A DNA stretch of 64,000 nt from Brachynemurus nebulosus (GCA_035578155.1 JAPWDM010000001.1:9750543-9814542); one strand, 5' to 3'. Numbered from the stretch's first letter, positions 23,749 through 37,718 are shown. Notes: generated by a model not told the origin, from the letters alone. A program made the numbers and translations.

Positions 23749-26700
23749 TTATCGCCGAAGAACTTCAATAAATGTATCACGAGGTAATGTAATATTTGCA
23801 ATCGATTTCATTTTCTTCTTCCCTTCTGCTTGTCTGGCTAACAATTTTTTTCTTCTGGTAACGTCGCCACCATACTAAAAGAAAAAAAACATAATAAAAC
23901 ACATATTCTGAAAGTTTTTCTTTCCGTAAAATTACCAATTTAGCTGTTACATCTTTTCTATACGGTTTCAATGTCTCTCTAGCAATTATACGGCTTCCAA
24001 TCGCTGCTTGAATTGCAATCTGCACTAGTTGTCGAGGAATTGTTTCTTTTAAACGTTGACATATCCGTTTTCCAATTATGTTGGCTTTGCTGGCATGTGC
24101 AATTGTACTCAGTTCTTCAACGATAGATCCATTTAATAAGATATTAATCTAAATGGAAAAAATTATATAACACTGATGAATGAATCGTCTAATTTCAAAA
24201 CCCACTATACAACATTTTTAAAGAAAATGAGATACGAGTGCCATATTGAGATCTGTCAAATGGGTAGAGCTTAAGAAAAATGGCTGACGAAAAAGTGCAT
24301 TAACATTAGTTTTATATATAGTAATCAGTGTTATATTAAGAAAAATTGATAAATATTAGAACTGTTTGTATCTGGGATGACACAAGTCCGAAGCAAAGGA
24401 ATTTTGTTGAAGGAGAGAAATTTTTACATCTGTAAAAATATGAAAAAATGGGTGAATGAGTTAATGAATATTACAATTTAGAGTATACAAACGTCAAATT
24501 TAAATAGCAAACGTCATAAAATAACTGGAGAACTGTAAATGAATGGAAAAATCAAATCAATTGTATGTATTTTCAGATCTACAAAATTCAATCCATAAAT
24601 GACATTTTAGCAAACGCATTTTTAGAATAGTCTGATTTTTCAACACCAGATGTCATACTGCAATTCGACAGATCCCAATACTTTAACTCTTATTGCTTTA
24701 ACTGAATTTTTATATTTAAAAATTTTTTTAAAAATGTTATATTGGCGACGCGAAGATTACACGAGCGCTCCTGGTTTTTTAAATTAGAAGCTGTATCATA
24801 TGTATTATATAAATTATGTGTGGATTACTAGATTTTCAGATCAGCAGTTAAACGTATACATTGATATAGAAGAATATGGATGGAGACTATTTCTTAAGAG
24901 AGGGACAAGATATAGTTTAATATGATATGTTAGAATGAATACGTAGATTCTTTTGAATGCACCACAAAAAATAAAAAACAAAAGAGTAAATATACACTAT
25001 AACACGTGCAAATAAGCACTAAACATCCAGTCCTACAAAAAATTAAATTTAAAATAAAATTAGTAAACGTAATATACCGTAAATATAATATTTGGGTAAG
25101 TAAATATTGTATTGATCAATAAATGCAACCATTTCTAGCGAAAATTTGTTAATTTTTCTACATTTTTCATTTAAAAAAACAGGTTTATAATAAGCGGAAA
25201 AATAGCAATTTTGACATTACACAAAGTAAAGGAAATATCGAAATAGGAATCATTCTACGTAAATAAGGAATTCGTTTTTTAGTTAAAATATGTGATAATA
25301 ACGACAAAAATTTTAAAAATATTGTAAAAAATAAAATTATGTAAAAATTAAAATATAGGTTAGATTGACCCTTCATTTCAGTAGCGTCTTATATGTAAAA
25401 TTAATGAGCATATAAAAATTTAACTTCAAGATTATGTATCTTGTTTGTATTTATTTATTTATTAATAAAATGATAATTTAATAACTGTATAGTTTTATTT
25501 ATGTTTCTGTCTGCTTTTATCAAAAAGATGTCTTATTAGTGATGGAAAATTATAAACCAAAACGTAATCTTTTTACAAAAATTGTTATAAATTGTCAATA
25601 ATCGATTAATTTGAGCAATTTTTGTTTTCAGTTTATGGTAATTTATAATATTCTTTAAGCACCATTAAAAAATACAATAATTTAGTAGACAATTAAGAAT
25701 TCGAAAAATTAACTGATAAAATAGTCGAACAGCATTCTTAAGGAGTTGATTATTGAATTAAATAGAACAGATATTAAAAATAATTAATTAATTGTTTATG
25801 TTTTTATATAGAAATCACAATTATAAAAAAATATACTAAATATATTGTTTTAAAAGCAATGGCAATGTTTTAATTAAATTAAAACCGTTACTGTATATTT
25901 ACAAAATGACGTCATTCATAATACGCACGTTTAATATTCATAATATGTTGATCAGTATTTTGGGAAATGCTCCTTCCTTTACAATATTATATACCTCTCC
26001 TTCTTCCATGAACGTATATGTATGTTTTTACTTGATACTAGTTCCAATTTTGCCACCAAAGGCGCGAGTCTTTGCGTCGCCAATAGAGAATTTTGAAATT
26101 AGATGGTTCAAATAGATAATTCGTTGTCGTATTGTTGATATTACAGATTGCTAAGTATTCATAATTCAAAAAAGAAATACAAATGTATAATTTTATTTCA
26201 AATTTTAATAATATTCTCTGTTTTTTGGGCTTGTGGATATAAGTTAGTGCTAGGGCTCGAGTTGAACACAACACGAGTCACTCGAATTAAATACAACTCG
26301 ATTTACTAGAATAAAATTTTTCAACTCCAATTTCAACTTTATTCCAGTTAGATTTCTCTAACTTGAATACATACCCAAACATGTTAGGACTATTAAAATT
26401 TATACTTTCTTATCGAAAATTCTCGATATCGAAACGAACGATATTTTTAAAATTTAAATATGTAAAATTCAACATATTTGTTACCACTTCTATTATAAAA
26501 TTTGATTAATTAAAATCGTATCAAACATAATTTAATACTTTGACAATACAGTTTTTATATAGGTCTGATTTAGGTACAATTTATTATTTTATTTCTGAGA
26601 TACGATATAACGCGGTACGATTCACTTGATTTGTGTCAATAGGGTACTTGACTGAAGTTACAAAAATATTCTAAAAGCATTGTTTTCCATATCAGTTAAG

Positions 26701-29700
26701 TAATTTTTTTTATTTTCGACAGATTTTATAAGAAATCATTAAAAAAATAACCCTACAATTTTAAATGAAAAAAACGCGGGAAAAACACTTCACTATAATG
26801 ACGTCATATTTTGAAGCAATTAAACGTCAATGTCAATATTTATAACCTCAAAACTTTGATTATATTCATAAAATGTTGAAGTAAAAGCAAGTATTTATTT
26901 GAATTCTGGTCGATTATTATTAATATATGTATATAAGCTAATAGAAATATTCAAAAGAAAACACAATTTCACCTCACCGATGAAAATTATCAAAATCGAC
27001 ATATCTAGCTATAAAATGTTACATTTTCAAGAAATGGTGCGTTTTCACTAATTTGAATATTTGTTGAAAAATGGCGATTTTCAAAATAAAATTTCTAAAT
27101 AGTTATCAAATTTTGTTACGTTTCATCATTAAAATTGGACATATGTAATGATAATGCATAGAATTATTTAACATTTGACACAAATTTTAAATACAGTCAA
27201 GTACCGTATTCTGAATCTCCATATGACATGGAAATGGATTCCATATTACGCCGTATAAATTTGAAGTCCAATTTTTATATTAAAACAGTTTAACATGCTT
27301 CTATCTCAAAAATACAGTTTCTCCGGAAAGTGATCCGTTAATGCAATTTTTTTGATCAATCACTAGTACTGACTGATAAATTACTGGCATTTACACATTT
27401 TTCGGTTTTGAATTTTTTTACAAAAAGAAAAAATGATTTAAATTGAATTTGAGGGATGGCATATTTTTTATCATAAAGATTACCTTAAGATAAAAAAATT
27501 TGAATCATTCTAAGTGATATATTGGTTATATTGTAATTTTTTTCTCAGTCAATGTGCTTAACTGATCAATTACTACCTAAAGCACCTTAGACACAGTGCG
27601 ACACAGAGTCATGCACTGTGCAATATTTTTTTTTAAATGGAATACGGTAATTGTCTTTGTATACAGACTGTCCCAAAAGTCAACGATATCCCTTGGAGGG
27701 ATGATAGACCAGCTCATGCCTGACCAGAATATCAAAATATTGTCTGGTAAAATATCGCTGGTTTTCAAGATATTGACACTTTTATGAATTTCGGGAAGAT
27801 CGACAATTTTGATCAGATTTTCGAGTACCACAGCTGCAAGACTAGATTTTTTGAACTCTAATTTTTATCACGCAACCCTGAAGAGTCCTTTTGTAGATCA
27901 CAATCCAAAGTAAGGGTAATATACCTATAATCTTGGAAAAAATAAATCTTTTATGCCGATTCATAAATAATTTTCTTTTTATGAGCTAAGTTTGACTCTT
28001 TATGCTGTAAAAGAAATGTACCACCTTACCCGGGCAAGTTATGTAAAAAGATTGCTCATTTATTGTAGTTTTTTAAAAGGTCTAAAATTTGCTTCGCTTT
28101 ACTTTAGAAAAAAATATATTGCTATTTGACTGCAAAAAAATGTCATTTTGAAATTATTTCAATAATTACTTTCAAATTATTTCAGTTATTTGCAGCCACT
28201 TTTATGCCTGCGTAAACCGAAGATAGATGATAACCGAAGACAGAAAATGGACAGGTAGTAGATCTACATTGGTTAGAGTGAGATAGATATTGACAATTAA
28301 AAAAAGATAGGAATTCGAATGAAAATGGAATACCCTGTATACCTACCTTTACCAATTTACTCGATTCAAATCCAGTGTTTTCGTAATCAAAACTAGCATA
28401 TCCAGAAGAAATTGATTTCAATTTATCATGAAAATCCAATATTATTTCAGACAACGGTAGACTGAATTGAAGCATGATACGCTCATTGTCAATATTTATC
28501 GATTTCTTTTGTACACCGCGACGTTCTATACATAAAGATATTATTGATCCTATGTATTTAGAAGGTGTGATAATTGTTCCTGAAAAATATTACAACATTT
28601 TCAAAATGAAAGCAAAATGAAAATGATATTGCCAATGGAAAAGTCTCGTAGTATGGATAATGTAATGTGTAATTACATTTAACTAAAATATAAAACAAAC
28701 TGGTCAAAAAAGTTTTTGAAATCCATTAACAAATAATAGAGAAATAGAAGATTAAAGTTTAAGGTGGGAAGATTGATTTCCAATTCGCCTGTGGCGTCAA
28801 ATATCCGTATAATCGGACACCAAATGTCTTTTATACAATTTTTTTTAGATTAATTGTCAAATTTCCATGAGTCATTGAGGAGCGAATCGACTAGAGAGAA
28901 TGCTGTGTATTACAAATACATTAAGAAATTGAAGCAAAGAAATTGACTGGTGTGATTACTTTAATGGCGGTCAAACCACCAATTTAATGGTTTACCTAAT
29001 ACTTATAAACAAGTCTGTGGTTACAAGTTGGCTTTAATAAAATGAAGTCATACTTCACAATTTAATGTCTGTGATATCTCTATATAGTCCAAGCTCCGAT
29101 AGCACAAAATTATACCAGATAAAACACCTCAAATTAAAAAAGCTAAATCGATAGTAACTAATGCCGACAACAGGAAACGTTTGCCAGATCTTTAAATTTT
29201 TGCTAAATTCTATTTTTAAAAAATTTTTGAAATGGCAAAAAAAAAACGTCAAATCTACCTTACATAACACCTCGCTGAAATTTACATATATTATAAAAAA
29301 TTATATATATTTTACTGAAGAATCGGTCTGTCTGGCATATTTTGTTAATTAATGTCTGATAGACCTATTTAAATTAGTGAAAATTTTAGCTTTTTTAATT
29401 TGAGGTGTTTTATCCGATATGATTTTGTGCTATCGGAGCTTGGACTACTAGGAAACATATGTTAATATGTTCGATTTAGTACTCAGTGCCATGAGATTTT
29501 AATATTTAATAAAGTAAAAAAAATGTTTTTTAAGAAAAAGCTTTTATTTAAAAATGGGTTAAAAAAGAAATAAAATAACCTTTGAGTGAAGTTTGAAGCA
29601 ATATGCAACATAATTTATAAAAGTTTGAGGCGTTACCATTAATTATTTCTGTTGTGGATATAACTGTAGCTATTTTACTTTTCAGTAGTTACCAAACTTA

Positions 29701-32700
29701 ATTAAACGCCTCAAGCTTTTATAAATTATGTTGCATATTGCTTCAAACTTCACTCAAAGGTTATTTTATTTCTTTTTTAACTCATTTTTAAATAAAAGCT
29801 TTTTCTTAAAAAACATTTTTTTTTTACTTTATTTTCTACTTTTTAGTCTGATTACAATTAATTGGAAAAGAAAAATTAAAGAAGTAATTTTTTACCTATA
29901 TCTTAATCAAGCATAACTATGGAAACAAAAAATTGCAATGTAAAATCAATGGACAAATATTTGACAATTCTAAATGTCAAAAAGTTGCACAGGACTAAAA
30001 ATCTACAATTTTTTTTTTTGGGGGGGGGGGTAATGTAGGACAAAACTAATTACATACAATATTGCATTGTCATCAAGGTTAGACACGTATGTAAAATTTA
30101 AAACCTCTAGCTCAATTAGACCCTGTCTAAATTTTGATTCCAAGATTTGATCTAAACCAACATACTAACATATCAAGTTAAATAAAAGCTTTTAAAAAAA
30201 AAAAAGATTTTTTTATTATATATTTATAAATTCTCAAAAGTTCAAAAAATGACATTTTAAAACGTCAAAATATTGAATTTGCAAAAGATAAAAATTTCAA
30301 AATTGTCGAATCTATATAGTATCCGTGGTACCCGTAGTAATTAACGTATTTACCAGTTTATAGACTCTTTACTCTATTTGCAATATCGTAGCAAAGATGA
30401 CGTCACACATCTGTATCAAATGAAACAGAACTATCTGTGTAAAGTGCAAATTTAAAGACCCATAACTTTGTTAGTTGTTGAAGTACCTTAATTTTCCTTT
30501 TAATCTTTTATTTAATTTTGTTTTAATTTTTATTTGCATCCATAAAAAAGAATGGTAGACTTCTCCATTAGCAACACTAAGATACTCACTCGCGCCTCTG
30601 GTGGTAAAATATGTAATAATTTATGTAATATGTATTGCTATCGCCAATTAGGCGTACACGTTCCTGTTTTACCTATCACCAAAGGTACGAGCGTAATCTT
30701 TTCGTCACTAGTATTTACCTAACACAATCGGCTCAAAACACTCTTCGATTTCATATGGTTCTGGAAACAAAGCCGGATTTGAAATATAAATTTCTTGTTT
30801 GTTATTTTTTATGTTCTGTTTCGTTGGCAATAGTCGAATTTTGTACGTTACTGATGGTGCCGTTAACACTGGTTGCGCACCATATTCTTGCTCTAATCGT
30901 TGACAAAACACCTCTAAGTGAAGGAAGCCCAAAAATCCTAATCGCCATCCTTGACCTAGAGCAGGACTAATTAATACATTTAATAATTGTTAATATCTAA
31001 ATGTGTACAATGCTTCCATTAAGCATAAATTTTAATTTAGGCTACGGTTTCAAAATTAAAAGTATATTTTCATTATTCGCTCACCTAGAATCTGGCGTCA
31101 CAGTTACCGCGGAATCATTTAAAGTTAATTTTTCAATGGCACTTCTAAGACTGACATGTTGTGATTGATCGAGTGGATAGATTCCCGCAAAAACCATTGA
31201 CTGAGGGGGCTTGAATCCTTCCAAGGCTTCAACAGGACAATTTTTTTTATAGAATGTATCACCTATAATTGCCTCTTGACTCGATCGTATATTGCACCCG
31301 AGTAACCCAACTTGTCCTGCAATCCTTAAATAAATTGTAAATGCTATAAACATAAATGTAAGCTCATTTGCAGATTAAGTCCTTTATTATCTTATGTTAG
31401 TTACTTAAAAAAAGTTGTACTTTTCTGTTTTTAAAATTAGATAGTTTCATTTAAAAAAAAATTATTGGAATTAACTAAGATTACTTTAATTAATTTTTCG
31501 TCTAAATCTGGGTCAGTAAATGTGGCTTTTATATACACAATTAAAACTGTTTTTATGGGGTCTTTTCTTGGTGATTTTTATTTAATTTTTTTTTTTTAAA
31601 TGCCCATCAAATTGCATGATGAGAAAGAAAAGTAAGAAATTTCAACATTAATTTGCAATAAAGTTACTTATTGACGATTTTAATCACTTAATCAATTTAC
31701 ACTGCCGAAGAATATAAGTTACTGTATCATTAAGTTTCTTCACATATCTATTTATCGCAGTTTTTGTAATATTATAAAAATGAAATAAAATGCTCTCATG
31801 TGTAAATTAATATTCTAAGGAGATCGTGACGAGGTAACTATGAAACTCTTTTTATGCAGTTCCCGATCCACCATAAAAAAAGTTTTTATCCATAAGAAAG
31901 TTTTTTTCACAATTTGTAAAAAATGAAAACGTCAAAATTGTCATATCCATAAAGTATTTGTAGGAATTAACGTATTTACCAACTTAAAAGTTTAAAAAAA
32001 AAACTTCTCGCTCTATTTACTATACCGTAAAAGAGATGGCGTCACACATCTGTTACTGTTAGAGTCCTTATAATAAATAGAGTCGTGACATGCGTGCTGA
32101 ACACTGACTGGTTCCGGCATTTTCTGTCCGAAGTTGGGTAAAATAAATTGAAAATAAATTAAATATTTAACAAAAATCACTTAGTTCAACTTAAAAAGAA
32201 TAATTAAATTAAATTTTTTTAATTGTTCATAAATTCATAACTTATTAATAATAATTATGTACTCAAAAATATTTACTTAAATATGTAATAATTAATTTTG
32301 AAGCTTCCCGCTCTGTTTTGGACAGAAAATGGATGACATGTCTCGACTCTATTTATTATAGGGACTCTAGTTACTGTTAGAGTCCCTGTAATAAATAGAG
32401 TCGTGACATGTGTGTTGAACGCTGACTGGTTCCGGCATTTTCTGTCCAAAGTTTACGTAAAATACATTGGAAATAAATTAAATATTAACAAAAATCATTT
32501 AGCTTAACCTAAAAAGAATAATTAAGTTAAAAAATTTTAATTGTTCATTAATTCATTACTTATTAGCAATAATTATGTACTCAAAAATATTTACTTAAAC
32601 ATGTGATAATTAATTTTGAAGCTTCCCGCTCTGTTTTGGATAGAAAATGGCTAACATGTCACGACCCTATTTAATATAGGGAGTCTAGTTACTGTATCAG

Positions 32701-35700
32701 ATCGAGGAGGAGTAATTTTTTTTTACATTTTTGTTTAATTTTGCTTTAATTTTTATTTCTGCAGACTTTTAAATCGATATATTTTTGAGAATTATCGAGT
32801 ATAAATTTCAGACTTAGATTATTAAACTAAGAAATTAGTTGAACAAAGTAAGTCTGTCGCCATGCATGAAAATGAAAGTAATGCCATATTTATCGAATTT
32901 TGGAAAACGTTACAAAAAATGCCACTTTTATTGTATAGATTTTATAACATTTTTAGATCAATATAACCATTGTGTATAATCATTACTTGTTTGATAATGG
33001 TCACATTGAAACGAACACGTCACAAATTCTATAAAATAAAATTGGTATTTTTTGAAATCTAAAATGCATTTATTTATTAATTAGGATTTTGTTTTGTTTA
33101 TATGTAAGTTCCATTCTGAGTCTATATATAAAATTTTATCAAGATCCAGCCAACAAAAATAGGCGCGGATTCTAATGAGTCAACAAATTATAAGAAAATA
33201 CTTTTACATATTAAAATAAATAACATATTTAATTAAAAACTTACAATTTATTAACAGGTCTTTCATCAGGTTGCAAAATTTCTAGACTTTTCACTTGATA
33301 GGATTTCTGCGTGTAACTTGACACAATTTCATCGTTAATTTGAATTTCACCACTATTAATGTATACTAAGCTAAGTGCTCCCCGATAACGATCGTACCAT
33401 CCATCAAAAAGAAAAGCTTTTAACGGTCCATTCCTGTCGGCTTTTGGGTGAGGTATTTTCTCGATGATTGAATGTAGTACAGCTTCAATTCCTATACCAA
33501 GTTTAGCCGATATCTATGAAAAATAAAATTTGCATACATATATGGATTCAAAATCCTCAATTGGTAACATAAAAATTTGGGGGACAGGTCTACCCACACT
33601 GTCAACTTCCCATTGGGTGTCCTTAAAGACTAGAGACTACTGTACATAAGTAATTCTTTTTCCATTTCGGGCAACTTCTCTCCTGGGCCCCGGATAGAGG
33701 CTTTGCCCCTTGCACCATACCGGGAGCTTCGCTTTCTGTACCTAAGGGTAGCGGCTCCACCCTTATCAAACAAATGATAACTTCATTTGTTCTCAAGATA
33801 TGCGAGACAAAATATATTTCAAAAACAGTTTTTTATTTCGTTTCTTTTTTTTTTTAATTTTATAATAATATACTGGCGTTTTTAACATCAAGGAAAGTTC
33901 TTAGGCCATTATATAATAATGTTATGGTAAAAAATCCATATAATCTATGTTATCTTAATAAAGTTAATTCTGTTTTTTACCACAAAAAACAAACCGCTAA
34001 TCCGAATTTGCTGAAAACTTTATCCGGTCTTCATTTTTTGATTACGCATCTAACGAAATTAGTCCGGAGTTGATATCATTTGTTCTCGAGATATGCGAGA
34101 CGAAAAAAAATTCACGAACGAACGAACTAACGAACGCACGCGCAGACATCACGCTAAAAACGATGGATTGGGATTCTAGTGATCTTGAAACGTGGAGGTA
34201 TGTCAAAATTAGCGATTCGTACAATCGGACTCATTACAATAACTTCCTATGGGAAGTTAAAAATTCTCACTTAAATCTCTGGTGGTAAAAATGGAAACAG
34301 TCAAGTCGAACATTTACCTATACGTCTAATTGGCGAAAGATCTAGCGAGGTGCACATAATTTGCATACTAAGTATTTCTAACCCCAGTAGATGTATAAGT
34401 AGATGTTCTATCTGATATAACTTTTAATTTTACCATCCGAGACTCGCACTATCTGTACAAAAATATACAATGGAGGCGAAATGAAGCACATATGAATCAC
34501 TTTAGCGAATTTCCATTCTGGGAATTCAGCAATTACAGTAATGTATGTATGAAATTTGGTGAGGTCAAAAGTTCCAAAAACTTGGATGAGTTCGTCAGCC
34601 AGATACGTCCGACTTTTAGAAGCCAAAATTTTTGCAATTTTTCGCCATTTTTGGTTTTTTGCAAAAATTGGCTAGATTTCAAACATTTTTCAAAAAATTT
34701 TGTTTTACACCATCAAAAAGAGCGGAAAAAATTACATAAGCTTTTAAGCCATTGTTCTAAATGAACCAGCTTTTGAAAAAAGTTAAGAAATTTTCAGAAT
34801 TTCTTTTTTTATCATTACAATAACAATATTTATATGTTTTATTTTTTAGAATAAAAATTAACTAACTTATCAAGAATGCGTCATCACCAATTTTGAAAAT
34901 TTATTCACTTTCAAAGAGCTAGACTATTTTAGATGGATATAAGTTATGTTATATGAGGTCCGCCAAGGTCTGGGATCCCAAAAGTGCCAAAAATAAACTA
35001 CCCAACCGATTTTGAAATTTTTGCTATAATATGCTATGCTATATTGCTATGCTATATGGATATATGCTATACTCAGGGCCGGATTTACCCTAGGTACTGC
35101 CCGGGGCATTGTGAAAAATGCCGCCCCTGCTTTTCCCTAAAAACAAATTTCTTCATAACATTTTAACTTTTTTCTACAAAAAAATAAGTGGTAAGCAAAA
35201 AAAGCCAAATTTCAAATTTTTTAACTTTTTCCTACAAAAATACAAAAAAAGTGACGAGTAAAAAAAAACCAAATTTAAAATTTTGCCGTCGGGAGCCCTA
35301 GCCTCGTGTGCCCCTAGTTTATTAGTGTATATTATAGTCCCAGGATTGGCTATAATATATAAGATCCGTCAAGGTCCTGCGGACCCAAAAGTGTCAAAAA
35401 TTAACTACTCAACCGATTTTGAAAATTTTTTCACTGTTAGATAGCTAAATTATTTTAGATGGATACAGGTTTTAGGTGAGATCTACCACTGCTCAATATT
35501 TGAAAATTCGCTATGTTATGCAGATGTTGCGACAGGGTAGATGCAATCCGTATACGCCGTATACTATACATGTATTGGCTTTTGCAGGCTTTTGGACTGC
35601 AATCAGCTGTTTTTATAGCGTCAATTGATCATCAACAATATTTGTATATTAACTGTCATTTTTTAATTTTAAAGTATTATTTCTCAATAATTATTAGTTA

Positions 35701-37718
35701 TTATAATATAATATTCAGTTTAATATAATTAGTTTTATTAATTTTTCACATTTTGTTAGTTATTTTTTACCAAAAATAAGTTATTTAGTTATTTTAACTA
35801 ATTTTATTAATACCTTCTTGAAAATTTTTACTTCAGGGCCGGCATTTAAAATTGTCCTTATATTTTTTATGGTCATGCCTGGTATATCCGGTTCACTTTT
35901 AGTTTTTGCATCGACCATTGTTATCAACGAAACAACATAATTTTCTTTTCTTTTCTTAAGAAAATATGTACTATGTCTAAAATAAATGTAATTTTGATAA
36001 AGAAAAAAATGCAGAACACAGTGTATTTTCCAATGCTTTGAGATATACAGGATACCAAACGTACGTCCTTGATTAATTTTATTTAAAAAAGCCGTTGTCA
36101 AGTTAAAAATTTGTTTTGAATATAAATTTATTTAAAAATACGTTTTTTTTTTTTTTTTTTTTAATTTTATGAAAAATTATTTAATTTTAACAAAACAAAC
36201 GTTTTTAGAAATTATATTTGTAAGATTTATCTATTTAAAATGCTTTTATTTTAAAATTACTTTTTTAATCTTGTTTGAACTCTGGCATGCACAAATATAA
36301 TATAATTGGCTGATTAATTAATAAAATTATGAAATTATCTCTAACATACGCTATATGATGAAACAGAAAAAGTGATCTTTAATAAACGAAATTTTGCATG
36401 AAAGTGTATATATTGGTATTAAAAAACATCTCGAACCACGAAGTTTTCAACTGTGGTTCCAAAAAATCTGGAAAAAGGACACAGTAGCATTTCTAAGACC
36501 TTTGGCTAAAATTATTCCTGATCAGTTGAGTTAAAAACATAGAGAAATTCAAATTATCCCGTAATTAACAAATTAAGGCAGAGTATTTCCTTAATGCTTC
36601 ATAATTTCCGAATTCTATGACATACAGAGAATGAATACGGACACGTGTAACATAACTGAATATTTCTCTATTTTTATGACAAACTGTAACAAATATATTT
36701 CATATACTTTATTCATATTTAATTGAAAAAATCATATTAATTATTTTTTATTCTCTTTTTTTTTTGAAAACTTGACTCGGGTATTTAAAATTATCATTAA
36801 AGTAATTTAAATATTTTTGTTCACTTTAAAATTATTAAGACATAATAAAAACAAAAATAGTCCGGACCTGGTTATACTGCAGTCCACGGTAAAACCTACA
36901 ATGGGCAAACCTCCCAAACATATAATAAACCTTGCGACAGAAGTATTTAAATTAACAAAAAAATGTTGACTTACCTTTAAAACATCTGAAGGTTCTATAT
37001 CAAATAAACTTTTTAACTGTTCGCAAGCTCTGTCCGGATTGGCATTTTTCAAGTCAATTTTATTTAATACAGGAATTATAGTTAGGTTCTTTTCGAAGGC
37101 GAGATAAAAGTTTGCAACAGTTTGTGCTTGAACACCATCATTAGCATCAACTAATAAAATAACTCCTTGACAAATCGATAAGGATCGTCGCACCTTGAAA
37201 AAAAAGTACAACACACATTAAATTTTGATAAATTTGGAAGATTGTATTATTCGAATTACTTCAGCGGAAAAATCAACATGACCAGGGGTATCAATTAAAT
37301 TTAATAAATATTCTTTCTCCTTGTACTTGTAAAAAAGTGAAACTGATTGAGCTTTTACTGTAATGCCTCTATCCCGTTCTACTTGTAATTTATCTAAAAC
37401 TTGACTTTTCCCCGTATTCTGTTTAATCGCACCAGTTATTTCGAGAAGTCTATCCGCTAATGTACTTTTCCCGTGATCAACATGTGCAATTATACCAAAA
37501 TTTCGTATATTTTCAATCGGAACATCAATTGAATCGATTTGTTTACTTTGAGAAGAATAGAGTGATTTTATAATTTTCTTGAAGGAAACCCTAAATTAGG
37601 TAAATTAACTTTTAAATATATGACAGTTACTTTATGTCACTTTGTTAACATTTACGTAATACCTGCTATAATTGGTAATTTTAAATTTTTTTATGAAATA
37701 TCTATGCAAAAATAACAT
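23749..37718 (-). CDS. GUF1: Mitochondrial elongation factor 4 / translation factor GUF1 (LepA), 9 exons
   Basis: EF4 is a ribosome-dependent GTPase that back-translocates stalled ribosomes; GUF1 is its mitochondrial form. Exons: 37663-37718, 37260-37590, 36975-37193, 33245-33513, 31085-31324, 30719-30966, 28347-28579, 23936-24148 and 23749-23874 (TAA). All junctions are GT..AG and phases agree, giving 644 residues, the usual GUF1 size. The start at 37718-37716 opens a basic mitochondrial leader ([13 protein letters not shown]). Visible motifs: G1 AHVDHGKST (54-62), switch I ERDRGIT (90-96), G3 DTPGH (119-123), G4 NKID (173-176), G5 SAK (204-206). Domain II/III blocks ([20 protein letters not shown]) and the EF4-specific C-terminal domain ([14 protein letters not shown], then [12 protein letters not shown]) follow. 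One oddity: the usual Cys before YGGD is Leu here. Several introns carry transposons. Confidence 0.95.
24149..28346. other. GUF1 intron 7 (4.2 kb), repeat-bearing
   Basis: A weak inverted-repeat pair (GAGATCTGTCAAAT at ~24248 and GACAGATCCC at ~24667) may mark a worn MITE at 24235-24691. 26639-27225 is an inverted copy of the 10.8-11.4 kb repeat. Remaining sequence is AT-rich with no embedded gene recognised. The 84-codon minus frame at 27577-27831 has no recognised domain. Confidence 0.5.
26639..27225 (-). repeat. Dispersed repeat, copy B (inverted relative to 10.8-11.4 kb)
   Basis: Near-continuous alignment to the reverse complement of 10810-11400. Shared words include TCAAAATCGACATATCTAGC, AAGAAAACACAATTTCA and ATTTATAACCTCAAAACTTT. 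It lies in GUF1 intron 7. No coding capacity. Confidence 0.75.
29087..29445. mobile_element. Mariner-type MITE with ~65-bp inverted ends
   Basis: Ends GTCCAAGCTCCGATAGCACA (29087) and its inverted copy ending at 29445. Similarity runs inward for about 65 bp through AACACCTCAAATTAAAAAAG. TA flanks both ends (29085-29086, 29446-29447). The internal open frames are read-through of the arms. Confidence 0.8.
29508..29833. repeat. Near-perfect long inverted repeat (hairpin) in GUF1 intron
   Basis: Arms of about 127 bp (29508-29634 and 29705-29833) differ at only about two or three positions, around a ~70-bp loop. In the GUF1 pre-mRNA this would fold into a >120-bp duplex. A target duplication was not identified, so it could be a young MITE or a foldback. 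Confidence 0.8.
31325..33244. other. GUF1 intron 4 with tandem MITEs
   Basis: 31925-32050 is similar to 30290-30410 (AATTAACGTATTTACCA and GTCACACATCTGT words), a dispersed repeat present in two introns. The 31.9-kb copy is interrupted by the 32060-32687 MITE pair. No gene. Confidence 0.5.
32060..32687. mobile_element. Two tandem 310-bp MITEs sharing target duplications
   Basis: Copies at 32060-32369 and 32378-32687 each have inverted ends TAGAGTCCCTATAATAAATA with minor changes. GTTACTGT occurs three times: before copy 1 (32052-32059), between the copies (32370-32377) and after copy 2 (32688-32695). An 8-bp duplication suggests the hAT superfamily. The two copies are highly similar throughout (TTCCGGCATTTTCTGTCC, GAAGCTTCCCGCTCTGTTTT). 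Confidence 0.85.
33514..36974. other. GUF1 intron 3 (3.5 kb), repeat fragments
   Basis: 33700-33815 and 34070-34110 share a CATTTGTTCTC-AGATATGCGAGAC block. 34880-35000 and 35360-35480 share an ACTACCCAACCGATTTTGAAA-type block in two copies. Between them a CAGGGCCGGATTTACCC-headed repeat sits at 35074-35330. Open frames here (34492-34764, 35781-36101) have no recognised domain. Confidence 0.4.
35074..35330. repeat. hAT-like dispersed repeat remnant
   Basis: Head CAGGGCCGGATTTACCCTAG with TGCCCGGGGCATTG and GCCGCCCCTGC words, the pattern of widespread CAGGG-ended hAT repeats. Related remnants lie at 16798 and 38406. The far end and any target duplication are unclear. Confidence 0.45.

Larger units (their letters stand above)
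28580..30718. other. GUF1 intron 6 with MITE and long hairpin
   Basis: It contains the 29087-29445 MITE, the 29508-29833 hairpin and a T(12)G(10) homopolymer junction at 30008-30030. No gene lies inside. Confidence 0.6.

Noticed and set aside
34492..36101. Frames of 90-106 codons in GUF1 intron 3
   Set aside because: Low-complexity Phe/Lys/Asn content, inside repeat fragments, no conserved motif.
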